A stretch of 64,000 nt of DNA, taken from positions 1 through 64,000 of the forward strand of contig JAACWS010000023.1 in NCBI GenBank assembly GCA_009991955.1, read 5' to 3'. Made by a program: the position numbers and the translations under genes. This document shows positions 24,865-33,954 of the stretch, piece after piece. The stretch's first letter is position 1. Each line of letters opens with the position of its first letter. The stretch comes from Spirochaetales bacterium (GTDB taxonomy: Bacteria; Spirochaetota; Spirochaetia; DSM-27196; Salinispiraceae). The notes below the pieces were generated by a model, which was not told the origin of the DNA, did no database searches, and worked only from the letters and a program-made list of their open reading frames with translations.

Positions 24865-25226
24865 CAGCTTGCGGCACACATCCCCGTTACTCTCCTATAA
24901 GCAAAGATGGGAGGCAAAGGATATGGCCGACAATACTGATACAGCCTTAAAAATGAAGAACTCGGACAATCCGTCAACATTCCATCTTTGGTCAGGATAG
25001 ATCCGGAGCTTCTGCTGCAGATCAGCAACATAACCATACTGCCCACCTTCCTTTTCTCAATGACCATCGTGATCATTTCGGTTCGCAGTTACTCGGAGCG
25101 GAAGTAAAGAAAACGAAGAACCTGTGACAAGAAACGGCACGGGTGGCTACTACACTGGGACAAAATGTAATCGGGTATCCTGTCAAATAGCATTCGGGAT
25201 ACTTACAGATAAAATGGAGGAAACCA
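24865..25226. other. gap with a possible frameshifted small membrane-protein gene
   Basis: No intact gene of normal size. A 25-codon frame with a good Shine-Dalgarno (GGGAGG) begins at ATG 24923 and stops at 25000. The next frame continues with a hydrophobic stretch (ITILPTFLFSMTIVIISV) ending at about 25107. One frameshift near 24975 would join them into one small membrane protein of about 60 residues. It may be decay or chance. Confidence 0.25.
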
Positions 25227-26231
25227 ATGAAATATTTAAGCATGATGGCAGCACTACTTCTGCTGATAACAACGAACCTTATGGCGGAATCAGAAAGGCT
25301 ACACTCACGCATTCAATTTGCTGATGATTCCGCATCTATTACCTTTATTTCTACTCTACCGAGCGAAACCGATCGGCATTTTAGCCTTGAAAACCTTGTG
25401 ACATTCCTTGAACATACAGACAGTCTAATACCGCACGACTTAATCATCCAGATCAACTTAGAGAGCGACCTGCTGATAGTTGGCATGAAATTCGACTCCT
25501 ATGATCCGACAGATGACGCATCAGGCTTACTCGCTTTGAATCCAGAACTGGCCAATGGGACAAGAGAGGAGTTTGAACTTGGACAGCTGGATTATTCAGG
25601 CACTGAGCTATACCTCAAGCGTATTCGCCAGTGGTTCCAAATGGCGATGACCAATTACACATTAGCAACACCACGATCAGAACGGACCTGGCTTCAGGGA
25701 GTCTCGACACGATACTTTGTATCATTCGAGAAGCTCAATGGAATCGAACTTTTGTTCGGGTTTGATTACCGGGAGGAGTTTATTCCCATAGGCCTGATGC
25801 TTGTTCTAAATAATCAGACTGCACAAGTGCCATTCCCACCCGAGCAATACAGAAACGATGTAGACCATACCATCATCATCTATGGACCAAAGTATTCAAC
25901 ATCTGCTTCCGTACAGCAGTACGGACAAGCGGTATATCAGTTCATGGAAGTACCGTATACAAGCGAGGCTGAACCCAGAAGTTCGGGAAATCTTTATCCG
26001 GGAACCTTCTCGAATCCAAGCGGAGCCTATCGAAGCATCGAATTGCTCTCTGAGAATCGCTGCCGGATTACCGCCGGATTCAGTCCCTATCCAGTTTATT
26101 CTGCGAACTATTACCGGAGTGGAAACCGCATCATTGTGACATCGGATCAAGGTGATCTTGAGTTTGAAATTATTGACAGCAATACCCTTAGAGGTATCGG
26201 ATACGCCCGTGGGACCTATTCACGAGAATAG
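25227..26231 (+). CDS. secreted hypothetical protein
   Basis: 334 aa with a clear signal peptide (hydrophobic MMAALLLLITTNLMA, cleavage near MAES) and GGAGG eight bases before the ATG. No further membrane segments and no recognised family. The last 90 residues (beginning near SGNLYPGTFSNPSGAYRS) look like a small beta-rich repeat domain. An exported protein is unusual inside this DNA-processing and defence island; it may be passenger cargo. Confidence 0.6.
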   Translation: MKYLSMMAALLLLITTNLMAESERLHSRIQFADDSASITFISTLPSETDRHFSLENLVTFLEHTDSLIPHDLIIQINLESDLLIVGMKFDSYDPTDDASGLLALNPELANGTREEFELGQLDYSGTELYLKRIRQWFQMAMTNYTLATPRSERTWLQGVSTRYFVSFEKLNGIELLFGFDYREEFIPIGLMLVLNNQTAQVPFPPEQYRNDVDHTIIIYGPKYSTSASVQQYGQAVYQFMEVPYTSEAEPRSSGNLYPGTFSNPSGAYRSIELLSENRCRITAGFSPYPVYSANYYRSGNRIIVTSDQGDLEFEIIDSNTLRGIGYARGTYSRE

Positions 26232-26446
26232 AAACCCATACCGTGTCAGTTGTGTCTACCCATGTACCTTTTATGGATGCAACATATAGGGACTGTATAA
26301 AAAACGCGCTCAAGTACTCTCTATCCAATCTATGGACGGATATCAACTGATCTGTTCATCTTTCCAGATTGATTACCAAAGATTCTGTGCATCATCGCTC
26401 CTTAAGTCCGCTACTTATTAAGCAGCAAGAATACAAGGAGGACAAG

Positions 26447-27352
26447 ATGGAACATGCCCTACAGGTCCAGAACCATGAACCGCCACCTGTTGAACCAATC
26501 AGCCGGGACCAGATTATCAAGTACCTGGACACTTTCGGCCTGACATCGGAGCTGAATGATCTTGAGAAAGAGCAGTTCGTTGAGATCGCCGAAGCCTACC
26601 AGCTCAATCCATTCAAGCGGGAAGTCTACTGCGTGCCCTATGGCGAAGGGGAATACCGCCGCCTTTCCATAATTACAGGCTACGAAGTGTTCATCAAGCG
26701 GGCGGAACGTACCGGCAAGCTCGATGGCTGGCATGCCTGGGTAGAAGGTGATTCGGAAGATACCTTCAAGGCTGTCATTGAGATATTCCGGAAAGACTGG
26801 AGTCATCCGTTCCAACACAGTGTCTACTGGAAAGAAGCGGTACAACGCCGCCGGGATGGGTCGTTAACCCAGTTCTGGAAGAAAATGCCTCGCTTCCAAC
26901 TCCGCAAGGTCTGTATCTCCCAGGGATTCCGGCTTTGCTTCCCCGACGAACTCGGCGGTATGCCCTATGACCCGAGTGAACTACCGGAGGAAATGACGAC
27001 TGTCAAAGTGACACCGATGCCGACTTCACCTATAGAGAACCAGAGTGACAGATCGGCAACAGTCCAGGAATCGACACACCCTGCAAAGAAAGAGAATCCA
27101 CGACTGGTTCAGATCAGGGAACAGCTTGAATCCAACAAGGATCATTTCAGCGAGAATCACCTCAAATGGATTGAATCCCAGCTGGAAATCAATCCCTCAG
27201 AGGACAACCTTCAGAAGCTTGAACAGCACATAAATGAAGTCCTGAAGAAGAAAACCATTGTCAAACCCCTCAAGCGGTTGGCCAACACGGCTAAACAGCA
27301 GGAGAAGGTCCAGATCGGCAAGCCCCAGCAGGAACCGGCACTCATATTCTAA
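26447..27352 (+). CDS. bet: phage recombination protein Bet (RecT/Bet superfamily annealase)
   Basis: About 301 aa from ATG 26447, preceded by the strong AAGGAGGA. The Bet core is clear: FVEIAEAYQLNPFKREVYCVPYG, LSIITGYEVFIKRAERTGKLDGW and PRFQLRKVCISQGFRLCFPDELGG. It promotes single-strand annealing and strand invasion on ssDNA coated by SSB. The C-terminal 120 residues are charged and low in conservation, probably the SSB-interaction tail. It heads an operon with a Gam-like protein, SSB and two further genes, a lambda-Red-like set lacking an obvious canonical Exo. Confidence 0.85.
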   Translation: MEHALQVQNHEPPPVEPISRDQIIKYLDTFGLTSELNDLEKEQFVEIAEAYQLNPFKREVYCVPYGEGEYRRLSIITGYEVFIKRAERTGKLDGWHAWVEGDSEDTFKAVIEIFRKDWSHPFQHSVYWKEAVQRRRDGSLTQFWKKMPRFQLRKVCISQGFRLCFPDELGGMPYDPSELPEEMTTVKVTPMPTSPIENQSDRSATVQESTHPAKKENPRLVQIREQLESNKDHFSENHLKWIESQLEINPSEDNLQKLEQHINEVLKKKTIVKPLKRLANTAKQQEKVQIGKPQQEPALIF

Positions 27353-27363
27353 AGGAGAAAGCC

Positions 27364-27912
27364 ATGAGTACAGCATTAACATTAGAAATGACCCATGAAC
27401 AGATGCCCCAATTATCTGATCTCTTGATAGAGAAAACACCTACAGAATCGGAACACTTCACCATCGACAGCCCCGAGAAAGCAGCCTGGGCTGGCAGGAG
27501 GATCATCGATGCTGAAGACCGCATCAGTAAACTGAAAGAACGGACGCAAATCTACAAGGCCCAGATTGACAAATGGTATGAGAAGGCCATCCGGGAAGAC
27601 CTGGATTCCATTGAATATCTTCGCTACATGATCCGCCCCTATGTTGAAGAGGAAGTCTCCCATCAGCATAAATCAAAGACCCTGCATCTTCCCGGAATAA
27701 GTGTCCAGCTCCGCAAGAAACCGGACAGGATAGATGTGGTGGACACAGAGACAGCCATCAGCTTCTGTGAGATGAATCACCCCGATGCAGTTGTGGTCAA
27801 GAAGGAAGTATCCAAATCCTATCTCAAGCAACTGCTATCAAAGGGAGAACTGATCCCCGGATGTGATCTGATTCCGGGAACCCAGGAACTCTATTTCAAG
27901 GATGAGGAGTGA
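27364..27912 (+). CDS. Gam-like / Gp157-like host-nuclease inhibitor family protein
   Basis: 182 aa, 11 bases after bet. A long helical N-terminal half (EKAAWAGRRIIDAEDRISKLKERTQIYK onward) is followed by HKSKTLHLPGISVQLRKKPDRIDVVDTE and a short C-terminal fold. This is the pattern of phage Gam-like proteins that bind DNA ends and protect them from host exonucleases. The location in a Bet-SSB operon supports it. Distinguishing Gam from Gp157-type proteins needs a profile search. Confidence 0.65.
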   Translation: MSTALTLEMTHEQMPQLSDLLIEKTPTESEHFTIDSPEKAAWAGRRIIDAEDRISKLKERTQIYKAQIDKWYEKAIREDLDSIEYLRYMIRPYVEEEVSHQHKSKTLHLPGISVQLRKKPDRIDVVDTETAISFCEMNHPDAVVVKKEVSKSYLKQLLSKGELIPGCDLIPGTQELYFKDEE

Positions 27913-27960
27913 TTTCACTCCTCCCAACTTTTGCGCTACTGATAATCCAGGAGGATAAGA

Positions 27961-28317
27961 ATGAATGACTTGAACAGCATCATAATCGAGGGGAACCTCA
28001 CCCAGGAACCGGAAATGAAATATACAACCAATGGCACCGCTATGTGCTCATTGAGCATTGCTGTCAATCGCTACTACAAATCGGGAGAAGAAACAAAGCG
28101 GGAGACCGCCTTTCTGGATGTGGAATGCTGGGGACGCATTGCCGAATCCTGCAGCCAATATCTTTCCAAAGGCCGGGGCATCCGAATTGTAGGCCGTTTA
28201 AAACAGGACCGCTGGGAACAGGACGGCTATACCCGGTCAAAGGTTATCATTGTTGCCGAGAATGTTGAGTTCAAACCGGAAAGACAGCAGTCAAAACAGG
28301 AGTATGCCCATGCTTGA
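27961..28317 (+). CDS. ssb: single-stranded DNA-binding protein
   Basis: 118 aa with one OB fold: LNSIIIEGNLTQEPEMKYT, MCSLSIAVNRYYKSG, TAFLDVECWGRIAESCSQYLSKGRGIRIVGRL. Family length is usually 110-180 aa. The C-terminus ends EYAHA and lacks the acidic DDDIPF-type tip, so it probably does not recruit the host SSB interactome in the normal way. AGGAGG precedes the ATG. It serves the Bet recombination module and possibly element replication. Confidence 0.93.
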   Translation: MNDLNSIIIEGNLTQEPEMKYTTNGTAMCSLSIAVNRYYKSGEETKRETAFLDVECWGRIAESCSQYLSKGRGIRIVGRLKQDRWEQDGYTRSKVIIVAENVEFKPERQQSKQEYAHA

Positions 28318-28693
28318 TCCATTCGAATGCACCATATTCAGCTACAGCCGCAAGCAGGCTCTTGAAGACGGAATCCTGATCGATGTTACTAAAATGGCAA
28401 AAGAAGCCGGAATGCGGTTTGATACCGCTGTTACCGTTACACTCTGGAACGCCTATATTGAGCCCTCGGAAGCACTGAAAGATCTGGGACAGTCGGCTGA
28501 GGGCCGCCTTTGGGATGTCCTTGTGATGCTCTATTACAATGCCCACCGCACGGACAATGGCTGCATGCTCTTTGATGTTCTCTTTCAGATGGCTCCCGGC
28601 AAGCCACCTGTGGCCAGAAAGATAAAAGCCATGGTTGGTCCCGGTGACACGGACTACCCGGTCATTACCATTCTGGGGCCGGAGGAAAATTGA
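28310..28693 (+). CDS. DUF6573-like small protein
   Basis: 127 aa from ATG 28310 (AGGAG just upstream), overlapping the end of ssb by 8 bases. FSYSRKQALEDGILIDVTKMAKEAGMRF and RLWDVLVMLYYNAHRT are the recurring pattern of a small family commonly found on plasmids and islands. Function unknown. The overlaps on both sides show it is part of the recombination operon. Confidence 0.7.
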   Translation: MLDPFECTIFSYSRKQALEDGILIDVTKMAKEAGMRFDTAVTVTLWNAYIEPSEALKDLGQSAEGRLWDVLVMLYYNAHRTDNGCMLFDVLFQMAPGKPPVARKIKAMVGPGDTDYPVITILGPEEN

Positions 28694-29670
28694 TGAACTT
28701 CCTATCGAGCGAAAAGATCCGGCAGACCGAGTGGAAACTAAACACCAAGCATCTATCCAAAGAAGCAAAGAAACCGGGGCTGATTCGGGGAAAGCTTCAG
28801 CCCTGGGCGCTTCCGGTTTCCTGTGCCCATGAGAACCTGCATGAGAGTATCCGGGATGGTGCTATCAAGTACTTCCGGCATAATTGGATCAACTGGCATA
28901 TGTCGGCACAGATGAATTACCCGACGAACCATCTATGCTCCAGTCAGGTAATGGCGGTAAACTGCATGTTCCCGTTTATGTACGATCCTGAGGGACTTAG
29001 GACCTTCCTGTCTCCCATATTTAAGGATATACAGGAAGTCCTTCCGATTGAGGCCCCCGGGCAATATCTTGCCTTTGAGTGGATCGGCCCGATTAACTAC
29101 CTGCATGAAGAACCGAAGCTGGGCACAAAACGCCGCCGGGGACTGGGAAATACCAGTATTGACTTTGCGATTCTTGTCCGGACGTCTACTCAGAAAACCC
29201 GGATGGTTTTGACGGAATGGAAGTATGTCGAGAATTACCCCAAGGTGAACATCCGCCGTCGGTCGGATGGAACGGATCGTCTCACCGTCTATAAGCCATT
29301 TCTGGAAGATGATAACAGCCCGATCTTGCTCTCCAAGCTGCAATCTGTTGATGATCTGTTTTATGAACCAATCTACCAGGCTGTCCGACATCTGCTGATG
29401 GCCCAGGAGATCCGAAAGCATCACACTGAGATAGATGAAGTGGTTGTGCTGCATATGAGGTCGGAGCGGAATCAGTTTCTGATGGAGAATCCTTCACCGG
29501 GGCTGGCCCAGGGGGAGACTGTTTATGATGACATTCGGGCTGTTATGCGGGAACCGGGGATGTTGGTGGATGTGGGGTATGAGAAGATTATAAACTCAGA
29601 ACAATTCCCAGATCGAGAAAGGGCGCAATTATTGACCTATTTGACAGAAAGGTATTCAGTTGGCCAATAA
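28693..29670 (+). CDS. PGN_0703-like putative restriction endonuclease
   Basis: 325 aa, start overlapping the previous stop (TGATG). TSIDFAILVR followed by TRMVLTEWKYVENY supplies the Asp and Glu-x-Lys pair of a PD-(D/E)XK nuclease, and conserved Trp/His-rich N-terminal motifs (NWINWHMSAQMNYPTNHLC) suit the PGN_0703 family. As the last gene of the bet operon it could act as the exonuclease partner of Bet or as a defence nuclease. It converges on the end of the large minus-strand operon. Confidence 0.65.
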   Translation: MNFLSSEKIRQTEWKLNTKHLSKEAKKPGLIRGKLQPWALPVSCAHENLHESIRDGAIKYFRHNWINWHMSAQMNYPTNHLCSSQVMAVNCMFPFMYDPEGLRTFLSPIFKDIQEVLPIEAPGQYLAFEWIGPINYLHEEPKLGTKRRRGLGNTSIDFAILVRTSTQKTRMVLTEWKYVENYPKVNIRRRSDGTDRLTVYKPFLEDDNSPILLSKLQSVDDLFYEPIYQAVRHLLMAQEIRKHHTEIDEVVVLHMRSERNQFLMENPSPGLAQGETVYDDIRAVMREPGMLVDVGYEKIINSEQFPDRERAQLLTYLTERYSVGQ

Positions 29671-29675
29671 ATATT

Positions 29676-31727
29676 CTACTTTGATGCAGGGAGTCCAAGC
29701 TTGTCAAAGAAAGCTCTATTTCGCTCCTCTGACATTTTGACGATCTGATCAAAGGAGATCACCTGAACGTGAGCTTTGAAATGCTTATGGTAAAAGAAAT
29801 ACCCCATCTGATCCTGTGTAGGCGTAGCATCATGGGCAAGGCACCTTTCTATCATCCTCGGGGTTAGATCACACAACACATAGCAATATCCAGGGATCTG
29901 GTCTGATTGAGGAATAGGTCTTCCTGAAGCAGTGGTCATCTGGCCTTTACGTATTCGATTTAAATATCCCAAAGCCTGGTCAATCGGGTCCTTGTCCTCA
30001 CCCTCTGCGGCATCATTTCTCATTGGCCTCTTGATTTCAACTACTACTATGGAAGCAAGAGGTGTGCTGGAGGTATCGGAAACGAGATGAGGATTATCGT
30101 AAATACTTAGAGCCAAGAGATCTGGCTCTTTCGTACTGTCAGAACCTGTAGTTGGATTCGATTTTAGTGTTTTGTCCGAGGCAAGATAATGATGAAAAGC
30201 GAGTCGTTCATCTACCAGCCAGAGATTTGCTTCATCTTGGAATATCGCATTGGTGTCTTTTCCCATCGGCATGATGAGTTCATGGATGATTTCCTCCTTC
30301 GCATATTTCCCCTGAGCATCAGCTTCGAGAGCCTTTCGAAACATGTCAATTATGACCCGACGATGAGAGACGTACCCAGCGAGATCGGACATTTTCATAT
30401 CAGACACTTTGTCCAGGTAGTCCTTTATCCTTGATCTATATTGTGCTTGCTCTTCATCTTCCTTTGGACCTAAAACATCATGCCCCTCTGAAAGTAGCTC
30501 CGTTTCAAGTTTATAGAGATGGCTGTGTAATGTCAGTTCCAGGTCTTTGTCAGAAATATCGGGATCGATATATAGATCCTCTTCTGGGATATGGCCGATA
30601 ATAGGCCGATACCTTGGAGCTGTATCGGCAACAAAGGATTCAACCCTTGCCTTTGCTTTAGCCTTATTTTCTTCAAGGTAGTCTTTCAAATACTTGCGAA
30701 CCTCAGCAAGAATTGAAGCTCGTACCTCACTTATTCGAGGACTATCAGGATCAAATAAATCACCTTCCTCATCATTGAAATCAAAATCAGTTCTTTCAAC
30801 CCTTACTCGTTCATCGAGATATTCCGAGTTTATGTAACAGGTATATACGAAGTCGTTTACCCCATCATTAATCCTTCCGAATAGGCCAGGAATCTTGCTG
30901 TTGATACTTTCTTCCCGAACTAATCGACTTGCAGCACAGTAAGCAAGATTATGCGTAGTGGATATTGTATTGAGCAGCCTCACATGCGTTAGCTCGAACT
31001 TGTACGCCCGTATCTCGATTGTCTGCTTTTCAGCCGATGAAACCATGTGCTCATCGTAAATATTATGCAAATCTATAGTCTCGTCGTGATCTGTCACTTT
31101 TATATTGGGAGCACCGCCATCTCGAATAAAATACCAGAGGCAGTGTTCAAACAACGCTTTTGCTATGGATTCCGTTGTCTTTCTCGAGTAACTGCGGTAC
31201 CCATCCTTAAAATCCTTTAGGAAAACCGTAGTTGAATTAGGAGGAGTCCCATGACGATCTTCAGTCTCGATTTCGGTAACTCCATCTTCACTATTGAAAA
31301 TGAACTTTCGAGTTTGATTTTTGTCACCATCGGTATAAGTACTCTCTATTTTAATAGTTTCAAATGCTTTTAGCCAAAGCAGACGCCCAACACCTCTACA
31401 GCCCTTTTCAATCTTATAATCTGAATCAAGAGTCTGGAATGATTTCATATTTCTGTCAGTGAATCCCACTCCATTATCATGAATCTTGAAACCGATGACA
31501 TTACCGACAGCATCTGGTCCTCGCCGGTTATCATGATCATCAAGATGCAAAGGTGCTTGTGGATCGCGGATAATTTCGACCACTATAGTCCCTTCGGTCA
31601 TATCACCCGTCCGTTCCTCTATCGAATGGACGGAGTTGACAACAGCCTCGAACAATGGGAATAGCCCATGAGATTTCGGTAACTTGGTGTTTCGCAGTCT
31701 ACCCTGCAGGTTAGTAATCATTACCAT
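29676..31727 (-). CDS. GHKL ATPase fused to a C-terminal PD-(D/E)XK-like nuclease domain
   Basis: 683 aa. The N-terminal Bergerat fold has the N box LFEAVVNSVHSIEE (about 26-39), G1 motif HDNGVGF and G2 motif GCRGVGRLLWLKAF, as in MutL/Hsp90-type ATPases. The middle region (300-520) is charged and helical. Near residue 560, SIVVVEIKRPMRND with an upstream EPDLLAL supplies Asp and Glu-x-Lys of a nuclease fold. The ATG has GGAGGAG upstream. It is the last gene of the minus-strand defence operon, 129 bases after the HerA-like gene, so it could be an effector added to that system or a separate unit. Confidence 0.7.
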   Translation of the reverse strand: MVMITNLQGRLRNTKLPKSHGLFPLFEAVVNSVHSIEERTGDMTEGTIVVEIIRDPQAPLHLDDHDNRRGPDAVGNVIGFKIHDNGVGFTDRNMKSFQTLDSDYKIEKGCRGVGRLLWLKAFETIKIESTYTDGDKNQTRKFIFNSEDGVTEIETEDRHGTPPNSTTVFLKDFKDGYRSYSRKTTESIAKALFEHCLWYFIRDGGAPNIKVTDHDETIDLHNIYDEHMVSSAEKQTIEIRAYKFELTHVRLLNTISTTHNLAYCAASRLVREESINSKIPGLFGRINDGVNDFVYTCYINSEYLDERVRVERTDFDFNDEEGDLFDPDSPRISEVRASILAEVRKYLKDYLEENKAKAKARVESFVADTAPRYRPIIGHIPEEDLYIDPDISDKDLELTLHSHLYKLETELLSEGHDVLGPKEDEEQAQYRSRIKDYLDKVSDMKMSDLAGYVSHRRVIIDMFRKALEADAQGKYAKEEIIHELIMPMGKDTNAIFQDEANLWLVDERLAFHHYLASDKTLKSNPTTGSDSTKEPDLLALSIYDNPHLVSDTSSTPLASIVVVEIKRPMRNDAAEGEDKDPIDQALGYLNRIRKGQMTTASGRPIPQSDQIPGYCYVLCDLTPRMIERCLAHDATPTQDQMGYFFYHKHFKAHVQVISFDQIVKMSEERNRAFFDKLGLPASK

Positions 31728-31856
31728 ACTTCACTCCTCCATGCTTACTTTAGCCTCGCATCGACTGCCTAACAACTCAATATGCAGGGTCCCGAATCTC
31801 CGATACCAGATCTTCCAGGATCTTAATTCAATACTTTAAATGACAATAGTATGAGC
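31728..31856 (-). other. intergenic gap inside the defence operon
   Basis: 129 bases between the HerA-like and GHKL genes, the widest gap in the operon after the leader gene. No hairpin followed by a T-run on the minus strand is evident. It may hold a separate promoter for the GHKL gene. Confidence 0.3.
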
Positions 31857-33932
31857 TCAATCATTCTCGTTGATCTCAGGTACCTGAAAAATTAATGGTA
31901 CTCGGGACTTGAATGCTTTTCCGACAGCAATAGCCTGTCGGGGTTTCAGGTTTCGAATAGCCTCCAGCATCTCGTTGGGCAAATGATTTCCCAAGAAGTC
32001 CCGGCTGGTATTATCATATTCCTGGAATGCAATAAGAGTATTGCACTGAGTTAGGATGGTCTTTGATACATTGGCTGTTCTCTGTGCAATAACTATTAAT
32101 CCAACGTCGTATTTCCTTCCCTGGAGTGCTATCTGAGCAATGCTGTTCAGTGCACCTTGAGCACGTTTTTCCTGAACCCCAAGGAAGTTCCACTCAGGAA
32201 TGACAGTATGGGCTTCCTCAAGTACAACAACAACACGATTTCCATTACACCTCGACTCCTTTGCTATTCTGAAAAGTACAGAGAAAAACCACCGAGTATA
32301 GTCAAGAATCGATGAGGTATTGGATACATCTGGCAGATCAAGAATAGTAACGCTTTTCTCATTGCTATTGAAAAAGGAATTTAGGTAGGAAGTAAATTGG
32401 GTATCAATCAAAGACTCCGAATCATTGATAACATTTTGATCTCGCAGATTTGGGAATTTATCCATTTCCTTTCCAATAGCATCAATGGCCGCAAAGATAG
32501 ATTGCCGAGAATCTTCATTTACGACATGATCCGGTGTCAAACTTGAAAGTTTTGTTCGATATTCCCCTGTAAAATCCACACAGATAACTTTCATCTCATC
32601 TTCTACGAAGGAGCGAATGAGGTGGCGAGAGAAGACCGATTTTCCTGATCCTGTGATTCCCAAAATAGCTGTATGATGGCTTACTGCATCCTGAAGATTC
32701 ATTATTACCTGATAGTTTGTCCCGGGAAGATTACCCGCCAGAAAATCTTTTCCATCTGATGTGGGTTCGACATCACTGGCTCGAAAGACAGGGGTATTTA
32801 TGTCAGGAACCCAGCCATAACGCTCAAACTGCATATTGGACGCATTCCAAGTCCCAAGCTGTATCGCTTCTCCGACAACATATCCAGTCTCATTGTGAGA
32901 TTCCAGCTTCGAAATTTCGGTGATCCCTTCAATAACCTGGTATAGTATACGGTCATCGCGCAGATCGACTTCCAATAGATCTCCTTCTTGGAGTTTTGTG
33001 TGTCCTGGTACGTAATAAAATCGAAGCTTATTTATCAAAGACTTGTCGATTGTCAGACCAACAAACCGTGTGAGCAGTTCAGGTCTCTTCTCAATGGCTA
33101 ATTTATATACCTCGTTACGTTGAGAATTTTCTTTGGCGGGAATATTCTCAAATATGTCAGCGATACTTTTGCTGAAAAGAATCTTTATCCATTGCTTGTT
33201 TTCCAGAAGGAAATTATCAACCACTATACATCGATAAAGGCTTCTTCCAGGGTCCATTGAATAGTGGAACTCAACCGGATCGAGTAAACGTAATCCAGAT
33301 CGATCATTGTATAGGTGCACCAAGAAAGTATTCTTTGATTGCACACCAACAATCGTGCCAATGGCAGCTGAATCAGTTTTAGTCAGTTTTAAGGTTGCCT
33401 TCACCAGCCTTTTAGGATCTATCAGTAAAAAAACAAAAGCGTAGATGAAAACAGTAATGGTAAACTTGTCCTGAACGGAGTAGAACCCAAGCACAGATAA
33501 GACTAAGAGCAAAAAATACTGAATTCGTCCCAGCCCTATTCGGACGAGGATAGTCTTTAATATAGCAGAGGCTTTGTTACGGCTTGTTTCCTTTGGAGCA
33601 TCCTCCTTTAAGAGTATCAGGGCTAAGACTGAGAGTATTGCTAAAGAGAAGCAGTACCAGAATAAGAGACCATACCATATACCTACAGGCTGATAAACCT
33701 GCCGTAAGGGTGCAAGTAATACGAGTATCGAAATCGATGTTGCTATAACATCCGTAGGTGTCGTGAAGAAATGCTCGATCCATAAGGTCACAACGGATAA
33801 CATGACCATCGCTGTAAAGATGACAACACGGATAGGATCTTCCGGAACTACAGTACCGTCATAGATCATGAATATCACCATTGCAGCGATTATCGCTACC
33901 AATGTTATGAGCGCACGGATAATCCTATTCAT
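31857..33932 (-). CDS. HerA-like (DUF87) ATPase with N-terminal membrane anchor
   Basis: 691 aa. About six hydrophobic segments occupy residues 5-175 (IIRALITLVAIIAAMVIFM and others), so the protein should sit in the inner membrane. A HAS-barrel-like region follows, then a HerA/FtsK-type motor: Walker A GITGSGKSVFSR (near 425) and Walker B RVVVVLEEAHTVIP (near 570), then LQGRKYDVGLIVIAQRTANVSKTILTQCNT, the typical sensor segment. HerA motors translocate DNA and often work with a nuclease; the nearest candidates are the PLD-helicase (22 bases upstream) and the GHKL nuclease downstream. Confidence 0.85.
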   Translation of the reverse strand: MNRIIRALITLVAIIAAMVIFMIYDGTVVPEDPIRVVIFTAMVMLSVVTLWIEHFFTTPTDVIATSISILVLLAPLRQVYQPVGIWYGLLFWYCFSLAILSVLALILLKEDAPKETSRNKASAILKTILVRIGLGRIQYFLLLVLSVLGFYSVQDKFTITVFIYAFVFLLIDPKRLVKATLKLTKTDSAAIGTIVGVQSKNTFLVHLYNDRSGLRLLDPVEFHYSMDPGRSLYRCIVVDNFLLENKQWIKILFSKSIADIFENIPAKENSQRNEVYKLAIEKRPELLTRFVGLTIDKSLINKLRFYYVPGHTKLQEGDLLEVDLRDDRILYQVIEGITEISKLESHNETGYVVGEAIQLGTWNASNMQFERYGWVPDINTPVFRASDVEPTSDGKDFLAGNLPGTNYQVIMNLQDAVSHHTAILGITGSGKSVFSRHLIRSFVEDEMKVICVDFTGEYRTKLSSLTPDHVVNEDSRQSIFAAIDAIGKEMDKFPNLRDQNVINDSESLIDTQFTSYLNSFFNSNEKSVTILDLPDVSNTSSILDYTRWFFSVLFRIAKESRCNGNRVVVVLEEAHTVIPEWNFLGVQEKRAQGALNSIAQIALQGRKYDVGLIVIAQRTANVSKTILTQCNTLIAFQEYDNTSRDFLGNHLPNEMLEAIRNLKPRQAIAVGKAFKSRVPLIFQVPEINEND

Positions 33933-33954
33933 GTTCTACCAACCATTATGTCCC

